Shown here one piece after another: positions 1 to 9,809 of a stretch of DNA of 64,000 bases. Every line of letters starts with the position of its first letter. Position 1 is the first letter of the stretch. The notes beneath the pieces are model-generated. The model had not been told where the DNA came from. It saw only the letters and a list, made by a program, of their open reading frames with translations, and made no database searches. The position numbers and the translations under genes are program-made. Source of the stretch: Streptomyces fungicidicus (GTDB lineage Bacteria > Actinomycetota > Actinomycetes > Streptomycetales > Streptomycetaceae); assembly GCF_003665435.1 (NCBI RefSeq), contig NZ_CP023407.1:4327501-4391500 (forward strand), in the 5' to 3' direction.

Positions 1-1136
<1,136 letters not shown>

Positions 1137-1222
1137 TCAGTTGCTCGCGTCCACTGTGTTGGTTCTGAAACCACGAACAACAACCCCATGTGCCACACAT
1201 GGTGCGGTTGTCAGTTTCATAG

Positions 1223-1342
1223 TGTTTCGGTGGTCATAGCGTAGGGGAAACGCCCGGTTACATTCCGAACCCGGAAGCTAAGCCTTACAGCGCCGATGGT
1301 ACTGCAGGGGGGACCCTGTGGGAGAGTAGGACGCCGCCGAAC
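1223..1342 (+). rRNA. rrf: 5S ribosomal RNA
   Basis: Starts at GTTTCGGTGGTCATAGCG and ends in the complementary GACGCCGCCGAACA, giving the closing helix of 5S rRNA. The internal CGAACCCGGAAGCTAAGCC is the conserved loop B/C signature. It lies about 86 bases after the 23S gene, the usual 16S-23S-5S order. Confidence 0.96.
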
Positions 1343-1353
1343 AATTTTTCAGG

Positions 1354-1384
1354 AAAACCCCGCACCGATACGGTGCGGGGTTTT
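1354..1384 (+). terminator. rRNA operon intrinsic terminator
   Basis: A 14-bp perfect stem (AAAACCCCGCACCG / CGGTGCGGGGTTTT) with an ATA loop begins 11 bases after 5S. The 3' arm ends in a T run, as expected for factor-independent termination of the rRNA transcript. Confidence 0.93.
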
Positions 1385-1403
1385 CTGCGTTTATGGTCAA
1401 GGT

Positions 1404-2066
1404 ATGCGCTATGACCTCGTCATCTTCGACAACGACGGCGTTCTCGTCGACAGTGAGCCGATCTCCAATCGGCTTCTGGCCGCCTATCTCACCGAACTCG
1501 GCCACCCGACGTCCTACGACGACTCCATCCGCGACTACATGGGTTCCGCCATGCACCGCGTGCACGACCTCGTGGAGGAGCGGACCGGGCGGCGGTTGCC
1601 GGCGGACTTCGACGACGTGTTCCACGCCCGGGTGTTCGCCGCGTTCGAGCGGGAGCTGAAGCCGGTCGTCGGCGCCATGGACGTACTCGAGAAGCTGGCC
1701 GCCGACGGGGTGCCGTACTGCGTGGCCTCGTCCGGGAGCCATGAGCGGATCCGGGTGGGGCACCGGACGACCGGGCTCGACCGCTGGTTCGACGACGAGC
1801 GGATCTTCAGCTCGCAGGACGTGGGACGGGGCAAGCCCGCGCCGGACCTGTTCCTGTACGCGGCGGAACGCATGGGCGTGGCCCCCGCGCGCTGCGTGGT
1901 CGTCGAGGACAGCCCGCTGGGCGTCCGGGCCGCGGTGGCGGCCGGCATGGACGTGTACGGGTTCACCGCGATGACGCCGGCCGGGAAGCTCAGCGGCGCC
2001 GCGCGACTCTTCGACGACATGCGGGAGTTGACCGGGCTGCTCGAGGCGGACCAGGGCGGAAACTGA
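1404..2066 (+). CDS. HAD-family phosphatase (beta-phosphoglucomutase/phosphoglycolate phosphatase type)
   Basis: A 220-residue HAD hydrolase. Motif I is FDNDGVLVDSEP at residues 8-19, with the nucleophile Asp and the general acid Asp two residues on. Motif II is seen as VASSGSH, and motif III/IV as GKPAPDLF then VVEDSPLGV. The cap insertion between motifs I and II is alpha-helical, as in subfamily IA sugar-phosphate phosphatases. The start is the ATG of MRYDLVIF; the frame is open upstream but runs into the rRNA terminator. The substrate cannot be told from sequence. It is first after the rRNA operon, with its own promoter presumably in the short gap. Confidence 0.9.
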   Translation: MRYDLVIFDNDGVLVDSEPISNRLLAAYLTELGHPTSYDDSIRDYMGSAMHRVHDLVEERTGRRLPADFDDVFHARVFAAFERELKPVVGAMDVLEKLAADGVPYCVASSGSHERIRVGHRTTGLDRWFDDERIFSSQDVGRGKPAPDLFLYAAERMGVAPARCVVVEDSPLGVRAAVAAGMDVYGFTAMTPAGKLSGAARLFDDMRELTGLLEADQGGN

Positions 2067-2126
2067 GCAGGATTCACCTTCTACCGGATCTACCCACCGG
2101 TACCCCCGAGCCCTACGCTCGCCGCC

Positions 2127-3365
2127 ATGACTGATGTGCTGCGGCGCGGCAGGGCCTCGCTGGCGTTCAGCTTCCTCGCGCAGGGCGTCGCCTTCGCTCT
2201 GCTCGTGACGCGGATCCCGGCCATCCAGGACCGCTACGGGGTCTCCGACGCGCTGCTGCCGGTCTTCCTGGCCGCCGTGCCGATCCTGGCCGGCGTCGGC
2301 AGCGTCGCCACCGGGCGTCTGGTGAAGCGGGTGCCGCCGAGCCGGGTGCTGCGCTGGTCGCAGCCCGTCGTGCTGCTGGCGCTGCTGGGCGTGGGAGCCG
2401 GGGAGCACATGGCCGGGCTGGCGGTGGCGCTGGCCGCGTTCGGGCTGGCGGTCGGCGCGCTGGACGCCTCGATGAACATGCTCGGGGTGAGTCTGCAGCG
2501 GTCGTACGGGCGCAGCATCATGCTGAGTTTCCACGCCGCGTACAGCCTGGGCGGGATCGTCGGGGCCTCGCTCGCCTGGGCCGGGGCGCACTGGGAGCTG
2601 GCGCTGTGGGTGTCGTACCTGCCGGTGGTGCTGGTGCTGCTGCCGGCCGCGCTGGTGGGGAGCCGGTGGTACGTCGACCGGGGTGGTGAGCGGTCGCCGG
2701 TGGAGGAGGCGGCCGCGGAGGGCGGGGGCGCCACCGCCGGACTCAAGTGGCTGCTGCCGCTGTGCCTGGTGATGACGGTGGCGTACATCGGGGACTCGAC
2801 GGTCTCCAACTGGAGCGCGAAGTACCTCCAGGACGTGCTGGGGAGCTCGGAGCAGCTGGCGACCGTTCCGTACAACGTCTACATGGTCACCACGCTGCTG
2901 GGGCGGGCGCTCGGGGACGTCTCCGTGCGGCGGTTCGGGGCCGTGGCGGTGGTGCGGGCGGGGGCGCTGGTGGCGGCGGCGGGGTTCGCCGTGGTGGCCG
3001 GGGCGCCGGGCGCCTGGGTGGGCATGCTGGGGTTCACGCTGCTGGGGATCGGGCTGTGCGTGCTGGTGCCGGGGACCTTCGCGGCGGCGGGGCGGCGTGC
3101 CTTCGAGAGCGGCCGTCCGGGGGCGTCGGACGCGGCCGTCGCGCGGCTCAACGTCTTCAATTACGTGGGCTTCCTGATCGGTTCGCCGCTGGTCGGGGCG
3201 CTCGGCGATGCCTGGAGCTACCGCGGGGCCATGCTGGTGCCGATGGTGTTGGTGCTGGTGACGCTCGTGTACGCCAGGTCGTTCGCGGCTCAACCGGACC
3301 GATACGGTGGCGGGCATGAGCGGCCGCACACAGCTGATGTGGGACGAGGCAGTAACGGGCTATGA
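2127..3365 (+). CDS. MFS transporter
   Basis: A 412-residue polytopic protein with about 12 hydrophobic segments and short loops, including SLAFSFLAQGVAFALLVTRI at the N terminus. It resembles the YbjJ-like branch of the major facilitator superfamily (drug or sugar efflux). A charged loop near residues 190-210 separates the two six-helix halves. Its last about 50 bases overlap the start of acuC in another frame, so the two genes are probably co-transcribed. The substrate is unknown. Confidence 0.88.
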   Translation: MTDVLRRGRASLAFSFLAQGVAFALLVTRIPAIQDRYGVSDALLPVFLAAVPILAGVGSVATGRLVKRVPPSRVLRWSQPVVLLALLGVGAGEHMAGLAVALAAFGLAVGALDASMNMLGVSLQRSYGRSIMLSFHAAYSLGGIVGASLAWAGAHWELALWVSYLPVVLVLLPAALVGSRWYVDRGGERSPVEEAAAEGGGATAGLKWLLPLCLVMTVAYIGDSTVSNWSAKYLQDVLGSSEQLATVPYNVYMVTTLLGRALGDVSVRRFGAVAVVRAGALVAAAGFAVVAGAPGAWVGMLGFTLLGIGLCVLVPGTFAAAGRRAFESGRPGASDAAVARLNVFNYVGFLIGSPLVGALGDAWSYRGAMLVPMVLVLVTLVYARSFAAQPDRYGGGHERPHTADVGRGSNGL

Positions 3366-4488
3366 CTTCGGCCGGGACCATCCCATGGACCCGGTCCGGC
3401 TCGCGCTGACCCGGAGTCTGGTCGGTGCCCTGGGGCTCGACCGTGAGGTGCGGGTGGTCGCCGCGAAGGCGGCCGGGGAGTCGACGCTGCGGCTCGTCCA
3501 CCGGGAGGACTACATCGCGGCCGTGCGCGCCGCGTCGGCCGATCCGGCGGCGGCGGACCAGTCGTACGGGCTGGGGACCGTCGACGATCCCGCGTTCGCC
3601 GGGATGCACGAGGTGTCGGCGCTGATCGCGGGCCAGTCGGTGGGGGCGGCGGAGGCCGTGTGGCGGGGGGACGCGGCGCACGCCGTGAACTTCGCGGGCG
3701 GGCTGCACCACGCCATGCCGGGTGCGGCCTCCGGCTTCTGCGTCTACAACGACGCGGCGCTGGCGATCGCGCGGCTCCTGGAGCTGGGCGCCGAGCGGGT
3801 CGCGTACGTGGACGTCGACGTGCACCACGGGGACGGCGTGCAGGCGGCGTTCTGGGAGGACCCGCGGGTGCTGACGGTCTCGCTGCACGAGCATCCGCGC
3901 ACGCTGTTCCCGCAGACCGGGTGGCCGGAGGAGACGGGGGCGGACAGCGCCGAGGGCAGCGCGGTCAACGTCGCCCTGCCGGCCGGCACCGGGGACGCGG
4001 GGTGGGTGCGGGCGTTCCACTCCGTCGTACCGGAGCTGCTCGCGGACTTCCGGCCGCAGGTGCTGGTGACCCAGCACGGGGCCGACACGCACTTCGAGGA
4101 CCCGCTGGCCCACCTGGCGGTGTCGCTGGACGCCCAGCGGGCGGTGCAGGTGGCGTGTCACGAGCTGGCGCACGAGTACGCCGACGGCCGCTGGGTGGCG
4201 CTGGGCGGTGGCGGCTACGCGGTGGTGGAGGTCGTGCCGCGGTCCTGGACGCATCTGGTGGGCATCGCCGCCGAGCGGCCGGTGGACCCCACCACGATGA
4301 TCCCCGAGGACTGGCGGCAGCAGGTGTACGCCCGGACCCGGCAGCCGGCGCCGCGGCGGATGACGGACGGCCGGTGGCCGGTCTCCTGGGCCGCGTGGGA
4401 CGAGGGCTACGACCCGGCGGACCGGCTGGACCAGGCGATCCTGGCGGCGCGGCGTGCGGTGTTCCCGCTGCGGGGGCTGCTGCCCTGA
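3316..4488 (+). CDS. acuC: Acetoin utilisation protein AcuC (histone-deacetylase-fold deacetylase)
   Basis: A 390-residue member of the class I HDAC/AcuC family. The zinc and catalytic residues are visible in GGLHHAMPGAASGFCVYND (the tandem His pair and the downstream Asn-Asp) and VAYVDVDVHHGDGVQ (Asp-x-Asp-x-His-His). A C-terminal GGGGYA loop completes the active site. In Bacillus, AcuC deacetylates acetyl-CoA synthetase and so controls acetate/acetoin use; the same role is inferred here. ATG at 3316 (MSGRTQLMW) is chosen; a GTG nine bases upstream is possible. The start lies inside the 3' end of the MFS gene. Confidence 0.93.
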   Translation: MSGRTQLMWDEAVTGYDFGRDHPMDPVRLALTRSLVGALGLDREVRVVAAKAAGESTLRLVHREDYIAAVRAASADPAAADQSYGLGTVDDPAFAGMHEVSALIAGQSVGAAEAVWRGDAAHAVNFAGGLHHAMPGAASGFCVYNDAALAIARLLELGAERVAYVDVDVHHGDGVQAAFWEDPRVLTVSLHEHPRTLFPQTGWPEETGADSAEGSAVNVALPAGTGDAGWVRAFHSVVPELLADFRPQVLVTQHGADTHFEDPLAHLAVSLDAQRAVQVACHELAHEYADGRWVALGGGGYAVVEVVPRSWTHLVGIAAERPVDPTTMIPEDWRQQVYARTRQPAPRRMTDGRWPVSWAAWDEGYDPADRLDQAILAARRAVFPLRGLLP

Positions 4489-4580
4489 CGTCGCGGCGGC
4501 CGGGCGTTCCGTTACGCCGACCGTGCGGTGTTCCCCCGTTCCGGCCGCGCCCGGCTCCGGTATCGCGCAGCATCGCTTGC

Positions 4581-5396
4581 GTGCTGACCGACGTCGACCT
4601 CCGTGCGCATCTCCTCGCGGCCGGGCTCGCCGGTGCCGTGGGCACCACACGGGAGGAGAGCCTGCGGAGTTACCGGCTGTTCGCCGCCCGGGATCCGCGC
4701 CTGCTGATCGGGCTGGACCCGGAAGGGGTGTGGGGCGAGCGGGAATTGCTCATGTTGATGGCGGACAGATGCGGGGTTTCGGTCGATCCCGCGCACACTT
4801 CGGGCCATGATGTGATCGACCCCGAGCGGACGCTGGCCGCCCTGGACGCCCTGGCGGGGCGGCTCGCGGTCGCCGCCGGGCGTGGCGAGCCGGTGCTGCT
4901 GGGCACCGGGCACCCGCACCGGATGCTCGGCTTCTACGCCGCTCTCGCAGACGCCCTGTCGGCGGCGGGATGTGCCGTCCTCACCCCCGCGCAGGGTCGC
5001 TCTGTCGACATAACGACCCGGTTCGGTCTACGCACGCACAACCTCGACTACGTACGGGGAGTCGGGCTCGTCCGGGCGGACACCGGTGAACGCCCCGGTG
5101 GTGAGCCCGGCGCGCACACGCACTCCCCGCTCCCGGTTCGGGCCGCGCTGGCCGCGGCCGCCGACGCCGGCGGGCCGCTTCCGGAACTGGTGATCGGCGA
5201 CCACGGCTGGGTCTGCGGAGCAGGTCAGCTGGGGTTCGAAGCGGTCGGGGCGGCCGATGTGAACGACCCCGCGCCGTTCGTCGGTGAGGCCGAGGGGTCC
5301 GTGTCGCTCGTCGTTCCACTTGATGACGGCGTGCGGTCCGACTACTACCTGCCGCTGGCCCGCTACGTACTCAATCGAGCGTGTCTGTCACAGTAG
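4581..5396 (+). CDS. Conserved actinobacterial protein, annotated as phosphatase in relatives
   Basis: A 271-residue soluble protein starting at GTG (VLTDVDLRAHLLAAG). The glycine/histidine motifs LLGTGHPHRMLGFY in the middle and VIGDHGWVCGAGQLGFEAVG near the C terminus look like metal or substrate-binding loops. I recognise it as a streptomycete protein usually labelled 'phosphatase', but no classical catalytic motif (HAD, PP2C, PPP) is visible, so that function is unproven. No signal peptide or membrane segment is seen. It begins 92 bases after acuC in the same direction and could be co-transcribed. Confidence 0.75.
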   Translation: MLTDVDLRAHLLAAGLAGAVGTTREESLRSYRLFAARDPRLLIGLDPEGVWGERELLMLMADRCGVSVDPAHTSGHDVIDPERTLAALDALAGRLAVAAGRGEPVLLGTGHPHRMLGFYAALADALSAAGCAVLTPAQGRSVDITTRFGLRTHNLDYVRGVGLVRADTGERPGGEPGAHTHSPLPVRAALAAAADAGGPLPELVIGDHGWVCGAGQLGFEAVGAADVNDPAPFVGEAEGSVSLVVPLDDGVRSDYYLPLARYVLNRACLSQ

Positions 5397-5525
5397 GCCG
5401 CCGATGGGTGCACCTCTTCCCCACTCGCATCACCCGCCCCTACATTGGGGAGTGAGCACGCAGCGACGAAGAGTCACCGGAAGGGGAAGCCGGTGGCCGT
5501 CGAGTGCGGAAGGTTCAGGTGTGTC

Positions 5526-5738
5526 ATGGCTGCAGCTGGCGAAAGGCCTCTGAACGAGGTTCAGTTCCTTACCGTGGCGGAAGTCGCCTCGGTGATGCGA
5601 GTGTCGAAGATGACCGTGTACCGGCTGGTGCACAGCGGTCATCTGCCCGCGATCCGGGTGGGGCGGTCCTTCCGCGTCCCCGAGCAAGCGGTTCACGAGT
5701 ACCTCCGCGAGAGTTACGTGGGGGTGGACACCGCCTGA
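5526..5738 (+). CDS. Small helix-turn-helix DNA-binding protein (excisionase/MerR-like, HTH_17)
   Basis: A 70-residue protein made almost entirely of one winged HTH of the excisionase/MerR family: FLTVAEVASVMRVSKMTVYR is the helix-turn-helix and HLPAIRVGRSFRVPEQAV the wing. It has the same architecture as BldC but a different sequence; BldC begins LLTPAEVATMFRVDPKTV. It is highly conserved next to bS22 in actinobacteria in my recollection. ATG at 5526 was chosen because the HTH follows directly; the open frame upstream looks non-coding. A role in regulation is likely but the targets are unknown. Confidence 0.88.
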   Translation: MAAAGERPLNEVQFLTVAEVASVMRVSKMTVYRLVHSGHLPAIRVGRSFRVPEQAVHEYLRESYVGVDTA

Positions 5739-5749
5739 CGACGAGCCGG

Positions 5750-5778
5750 GAGGCCCGTACCGGGCACTCACGGGCCTC
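5750..5778 (+). terminator. Candidate terminator after the small HTH gene
   Basis: A perfect 9-bp stem GAGGCCCGT / ACGGGCCTC with an 11-base loop starts 11 bases after the stop codon of the HTH gene. There is no T run, which is common in Streptomyces. Confidence 0.6.
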
Positions 5779-5891
5779 TCCGGTCACCTCGATTACGACC
5801 TCAGCGCTCGGACCGGTAGGCTAGCCCCTCGTAGGTCGTGTGGGCCCATGGCGCCCAAACACCGAGTGATGAGAAGTGAGCGAGGGTAGTC

Positions 5892-5990
5892 GTGGGCTCT
5901 GTTATCAAGAAGCGGCGCAAGCGGATGGCCAAGAAGAAGCACCGCAAGCTGCTCAAGCGCACGCGCGTTCAGCGTCGCAACAAGAAGTAA
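5892..5990 (+). CDS. Small ribosomal subunit protein bS22 (AURKAIP1/COX24 domain)
   Basis: A 32-residue, extremely basic protein starting at GTG with MGSVIKKRRKRM and ending in RTRVQRRNKK. More than half the residues are Lys or Arg. It matches the mycobacterial 30S protein bS22, which I recall as near-identical in its first 11 residues. That protein was found by cryo-EM and sits near the decoding region. GAGCGAGGG-like purines precede the start. A strong hairpin follows the stop at 6013-6047, so this is likely a monocistronic, highly expressed gene. It is below the length cutoff of many gene finders. Confidence 0.93.
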   Translation: MGSVIKKRRKRMAKKKHRKLLKRTRVQRRNKK

Positions 5991-6012
5991 GCGACAGCGC
6001 GAAAGCGTGTCC

Positions 6013-6047
6013 AGTGGCCCCTCACCGCATTCCGGTGGGGGGCCACT
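6013..6047 (+). terminator. Intrinsic terminator after bS22
   Basis: A 15-bp stem (AGTGGCCCCTCACCG / CGGTGGGGGGCCACT, one G-T pair) with a 5-base loop, 22 bases after the bS22 stop codon. Confidence 0.85.
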
Positions 6048-6173
6048 GCCATTCGTACGTCCGGGTCATTCGTCCACGGCTCGTCGTCACTTCAAGCATC
6101 CGGTGGACACCACAGAGCGACGGCGACCCGATAGGTTGACCGTCGGGGGCAGGGCGAGAGGAAGGCGCTGATC

Positions 6174-7235
6174 TTGGGAAAGGTCGTGCTCGTGACCGGG
6201 GTGGCCCGTCAGCTGGGGGGCCGTTTCGTCCGGCGGATCCTGCGTGATCCCGAGGTGGACCGGGTCGTCGCCGTGGACGCGGTGCCGCCCGGGCACCATC
6301 TGGGCGGCGCCGACTTCGTCCAGGCGGACATCCGGCAGCCCAGCATCGCGCGGGTCCTCGCCGAGTCGGGCGCCGACACGGTCGTCCACCTCGACGTGAC
6401 GGGCATGCCGCTCGGCAGCGGCGGCCGGGCCGCGCTGAAGGAGACCAACGTCATCGGCACCATGCAGCTGCTGGGGGCCTGCCAGAAGTCCCCGAACATC
6501 AAGCGGCTGGTCGTGAAGTCCAGTACGAACGTGTACGGGTCCGCGCCCCGCGACCCGGCCGTCTTCACCGAGTCGACGCCGCCCAAGTCGCTGCCCAGCG
6601 GCGGGTTCGCGAAGGACACGGTGGAGGTCGAGGGCTATGTGCGCGGCTTCGCGCGCCGCCGTCCGGACGTCGCCGTGTGCGTGCTCAGGTTCGCCAACAT
6701 CCTGGGTCCCGCCGCGGACAGTCCGCTCGCCGCGTACTTCGCGCTGCCGGTGCTGCCGACCGTGCTCGGCTACGACCCGCGGCTGCAGTTCGTGCACGAG
6801 GACGACGTCATCGAGGTGCTGCGGATCGGCGCGCACGAACCCCGCCGTGGCACGCTCAACAGCGGCACCTTCAACGTCGCCGGGGACGGCGTCCTGCTGC
6901 TGTCGCAGTGCTCGCGGAGGCTGGGCAGGCCCACCGTGCCGTTGCTGCTTCCCGCGGTCACCTGGGCGGGCTCGCTGGTGCGTACGCTGGGCGTGACGGA
7001 CTTCTCGCCCGAGCAGATCCGGCTGCTCACCCACGGGCGGGTGGTGTCGACGGACCAGATGCGGGAGACGCTGGGCTTCACCCCGAAGTACTCGACTGCT
7101 GAAACGTTTGCGGACTTCGTGCGCGGCCGCGGCCCCGGGCTGCTGCCGCCGGAGAAGGTCGCGAAGGCCGTCGACCGGATCGCCGCGCTGCCCCTGCCGG
7201 GCAGCGGTCACCCCCCGACGCAGAGCGCCAACTGA
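6174..7235 (+). CDS. NAD-dependent epimerase/dehydratase (extended SDR)
   Basis: A 353-residue protein with an N-terminal Rossmann glycine motif (VLVTGVARQLGGRFVRRIL) and an SSTNVYG segment where extended SDRs carry the catalytic Ser and the region before the Tyr. The family resembles NAD-dependent sugar epimerases. The start is TTG at 6174, well supported by AGAGGAAGG about 10 bases upstream; no ATG or GTG fits better. The gene is followed after 14 bases by an acyltransferase, so the two are likely one operon acting on a cell-envelope lipid or glycan. The substrate is unknown. Confidence 0.87.
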   Translation: MGKVVLVTGVARQLGGRFVRRILRDPEVDRVVAVDAVPPGHHLGGADFVQADIRQPSIARVLAESGADTVVHLDVTGMPLGSGGRAALKETNVIGTMQLLGACQKSPNIKRLVVKSSTNVYGSAPRDPAVFTESTPPKSLPSGGFAKDTVEVEGYVRGFARRRPDVAVCVLRFANILGPAADSPLAAYFALPVLPTVLGYDPRLQFVHEDDVIEVLRIGAHEPRRGTLNSGTFNVAGDGVLLLSQCSRRLGRPTVPLLLPAVTWAGSLVRTLGVTDFSPEQIRLLTHGRVVSTDQMRETLGFTPKYSTAETFADFVRGRGPGLLPPEKVAKAVDRIAALPLPGSGHPPTQSAN

Positions 7236-7249
7236 GGAGCGCAGCAACG

Positions 7250-8320
7250 ATGGCGGACGCCAAGGTCATTCCGTTCGACGACGACCACCGCTCCCGCGGC
7301 GGCGCGGCGCAGCGCCCCTCGCGCCGTCGAGGCGCAGGGAGCCGGGGCGGCGGCCGGTCCGCCGCGGTGGGGGAGGTCCAGCCGCTGCCGGGCATGGCGT
7401 CCGTACCGGATGATGATCCGGTGACCGGTGACGAGGAGCAGCCCCAGGAGCAGGCCGGTGACGGCACCGGTGAAGGGATCGGCGGACTGGAACGGCGGGT
7501 CGCGAGCGGGCTGGCCTTCCTGCGCCGCCGGCTCACCGGGGACTACGAGGTCGACGACTTCGGCTACGACGAGGAGCTCACCGACCAGGTCCTGATGTCC
7601 CTGCTGCGCCCGGTGTACGAGAAGTACTTCCGGGTCGAGGTGAAGGGCATCGAGAACATCCCGGCGGAGGGCGGGGCGCTGATCGTCGCCAACCACTCCG
7701 GGACGGTGCCGGTGGACGGCCTGATGATGCAGATCGCCGTGCACGACCACCATCCGGCCGACCGCCATCTGCGGCTGCTCGCGGCGGACCTGGTGTTCGT
7801 GCTGCCGGTGGTCAACGAGCTCGCCCGCAAGCTCGGGCACACCCTGGCCTGCGCGGAGGACGCCGAGCGTCTGCTCGCGCAGGGCGAGCTGGTGGGGGTG
7901 ATGCCGGAGGGGTTCAAGGGCATCGGGAAGCCGTTCAGCGAGCGGTACAAGCTGCAGCGGTTCGGGCGGGGAGGGTTCGTCTCGACCGCGCTGCGGCAGG
8001 GCGCCCCGATCGTTCCCTGCTCGATCGTCGGGGCGGAGGAGATCTATCCGATGATCGGCAACGCGAAGACGCTGGCCCGGGTGCTGGGCTTCCCGTACTT
8101 CCCGTTGACGCCGACGTTCCCCTGGCTCGGCCCGTTGGGCGCGGTGCCGCTGCCGACGAAGTGGACGATCCAGTTCGGTGAGCCGATTCCGACGGACGGT
8201 TATCCGCCGGAGGCGGCGGAGGATCCGATGCTGATGTTCAACCTGACCGACCAGGTCAGGGAGCAGATCCAGCACACCCTCTACAAGCTGCTGGTGCAGC
8301 GCCGGTCGGTGTTCTTCTAG
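7250..8320 (+). CDS. Lysophospholipid acyltransferase family protein (PlsC-like)
   Basis: A 356-residue protein. Residues 1-90 are a polar, low-complexity tail. The acyltransferase domain follows, with block I seen as NHSGTVPVDGLM (His-x6-Asp in place of the usual His-x4-Asp, as in actinobacterial relatives) and block III as VGVMPEGFKGIGKPF. It probably transfers an acyl chain to a lysophospholipid or glycolipid at the inner membrane face. GGAG precedes the ATG by about 9 bases. It ends at a shared bidirectional terminator facing rsbN. Confidence 0.88.
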   Translation: MADAKVIPFDDDHRSRGGAAQRPSRRRGAGSRGGGRSAAVGEVQPLPGMASVPDDDPVTGDEEQPQEQAGDGTGEGIGGLERRVASGLAFLRRRLTGDYEVDDFGYDEELTDQVLMSLLRPVYEKYFRVEVKGIENIPAEGGALIVANHSGTVPVDGLMMQIAVHDHHPADRHLRLLAADLVFVLPVVNELARKLGHTLACAEDAERLLAQGELVGVMPEGFKGIGKPFSERYKLQRFGRGGFVSTALRQGAPIVPCSIVGAEEIYPMIGNAKTLARVLGFPYFPLTPTFPWLGPLGAVPLPTKWTIQFGEPIPTDGYPPEAAEDPMLMFNLTDQVREQIQHTLYKLLVQRRSVFF

Positions 8321-8326
8321 GGGTCG

Positions 8327-8355
8327 GGGGCGCCCCTCGTGGTGAGGGGCGCCCC
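8327..8355. terminator. Bidirectional terminator between the acyltransferase and rsbN
   Basis: A perfect 12-bp stem GGGGCGCCCCTC / GAGGGGCGCCCC with a GTGGT loop lies in the 41-base gap between two convergent genes, so it can serve both. Confidence 0.85.
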
Positions 8356-8361
8356 TGGTGC

Positions 8362-9609
8362 CTAGTCCGCGTCCTCGGCTTCGATGCCCAGGCCCGGGAG
8401 GAGTCCGGGCAGGAGCGGCGGGAGGGTGACGTCGGGCGCGGGGGGCGGGGTGATGCCGCCGCCGCCCACGGCCGGTGGCGGGGTGGTGAGCGAGCCGCTC
8501 TCCTTGGGCTGGTCGAGCAGTCCGCCGGTGTTGCCGCCGAGCAGTCCGTCGCCGTCCCGGTCGTTCTCGGCGGAACCGGAGGGTCCCGCACTGCTGGAGC
8601 GGCTCTCGCCGGACGCGCCGCTGCCGGGGGAGTGCGAGGGGCCCGTGGCGGACGGGTCCTCGGGGGTCGATCCGGTGCCGCGCCGCCGGTCTCCGGCGCC
8701 CTTGTCGTCGGTCGGCGACTGGGGGAGCAGCGACTCCAGCGGGGCCACGTCCTGCTCTATGGCGTCGAACACCGACGAGACCTGCTCACTCACGTCCCCC
8801 AGCTGCACGGGCAGCCGGTCGCGCAGGGTGCCCCAGGTCTGGCGGTGCGCGTGGGAGAAGGAGGAGAGGGCCTGCATCGGGCCCAGGGAGTCGGGGTTCC
8901 GCTCGTACGCCTCGCGCAGCAGCCGGTGGCCCTCGGCGGCGTCGTGCCGCATGCCGGACAGGGTGCGGCGGACCTCGCCGAGGGACTCGTGGTCGAGCGG
9001 GCCGCTGCGGGTGCGCTCCATCAGCCGGCGGGCTTCGCCGAGGCGGGTGGAGGCGTGGTCGAGATAGACCCGGCCGCGCTCGTCGTTTCCGTCGGCGAGG
9101 CCGAGCTTGACGTCCTCGATGCCGCGCTTGACCCCGTAGAGGGAGTCGCCCGGCAGGGCGTCGGAGCTGGCGGCGGCCACCCCGCCGAGGGCGCCCGCGG
9201 CGACGCCGACGGTGAGTCCGCCGGCGGTGAGCCCCTTCGCCAGCCTGGAGCGCGGTCGCAGCTTGCCCAGCGGGCTCGCCCGGTGGGCGCCCCTGGCCCG
9301 GTGCGCGCGCTGCTCGGGCACGCCCGGGCCCGTCGCCCCGCCCGCCGCGGTGCCCTCCTGGAGCATGGCCTCGAACGCGGCCACCAGCTGGGCCCGCTGG
9401 ACGACCTTGACCTCGGGGTCCAGCGCCGGCTTGGGTAGCGCGCCGAGGCCGGAGGTCAGCGCGAGCAGCTGTGCCTGCCCGGTCTCCGCGGCGGCCGGGG
9501 CCGGTGGCGATCCTTCGGACTGCTCGGCCGCCGTGCCCCGGTCGGACTGCTCCTCCAGGGCCTGGGCGAAGGCGTTGGCCCGCCGGTGCGCCGATACGTT
9601 AGCGATCAC
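8362..9609 (-). CDS. rsbN: Anti-sigma factor RsbN for sigma-BldN
   Basis: A 415-residue membrane protein immediately downstream of bldN on the same strand. The cytoplasmic N-terminal part (about residues 1-125) would bind sigma-BldN. One transmembrane helix follows (GLTAGGLTVGVAAGALGGV). A DUF5667-like exterior domain begins DALPGDSLYGVKRGIEDVK and ends in a Ser/Pro/Gly-rich tail. RsbN is known in S. venezuelae to hold sigma-BldN inactive and to be expressed from a sigma-BldN promoter. The GTG at 9609 is preferred because AGAGGAGG stands 7 bases upstream; another GTG three codons earlier overlaps that Shine-Dalgarno. Confidence 0.93.
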   Translation of the reverse strand: MIANVSAHRRANAFAQALEEQSDRGTAAEQSEGSPPAPAAAETGQAQLLALTSGLGALPKPALDPEVKVVQRAQLVAAFEAMLQEGTAAGGATGPGVPEQRAHRARGAHRASPLGKLRPRSRLAKGLTAGGLTVGVAAGALGGVAAASSDALPGDSLYGVKRGIEDVKLGLADGNDERGRVYLDHASTRLGEARRLMERTRSGPLDHESLGEVRRTLSGMRHDAAEGHRLLREAYERNPDSLGPMQALSSFSHAHRQTWGTLRDRLPVQLGDVSEQVSSVFDAIEQDVAPLESLLPQSPTDDKGAGDRRRGTGSTPEDPSATGPSHSPGSGASGESRSSSAGPSGSAENDRDGDGLLGGNTGGLLDQPKESGSLTTPPPAVGGGGITPPPAPDVTLPPLLPGLLPGLGIEAEDAD

Positions 9610-9676
9610 AGGCGGCACCTCCTCTCGTCATCACGGTCGACTCCCCAGGGGTGACCGCAGGGAGCCTGTATCCCGC

Positions 9677-9705
9677 ACAACGAGCGGCGCGGCACTTGGG
9701 TTACG
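9677..9705 (-). promoter_or_regulatory. Candidate sigma-BldN promoter of rsbN
   Basis: On the minus strand CGTAAC (9705-9700) and CGTTGT (9682-9677) are separated by 17 bases, and the second lies about 68 bases before the rsbN start. I recall CGTAAC and CGTTG as the -35 and -10 elements of sigma-BldN promoters, with a 16-base spacer. A feedback promoter here is expected from published work on rsbN; the exact match is my reading. Confidence 0.55.
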
Positions 9706-9809
9706 CATTCGGGATCGCCGAATCGGGAAGCCAACCGGGTTTTACGCAACGTGAGTTGACTGTCGCGGAGTGTCGTCCGGCCGACCGGTCGGCGGGTCCG
9801 GTCGTCCGG

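Noticed and set aside
1278..3329. 683-codon minus-strand reading frame rich in Arg, His and Pro
   Set aside because: It lies antisense to 5S rRNA, the HAD gene and the MFS gene. Composition is typical of the complementary strand of GC-rich coding DNA, and no domain is visible.
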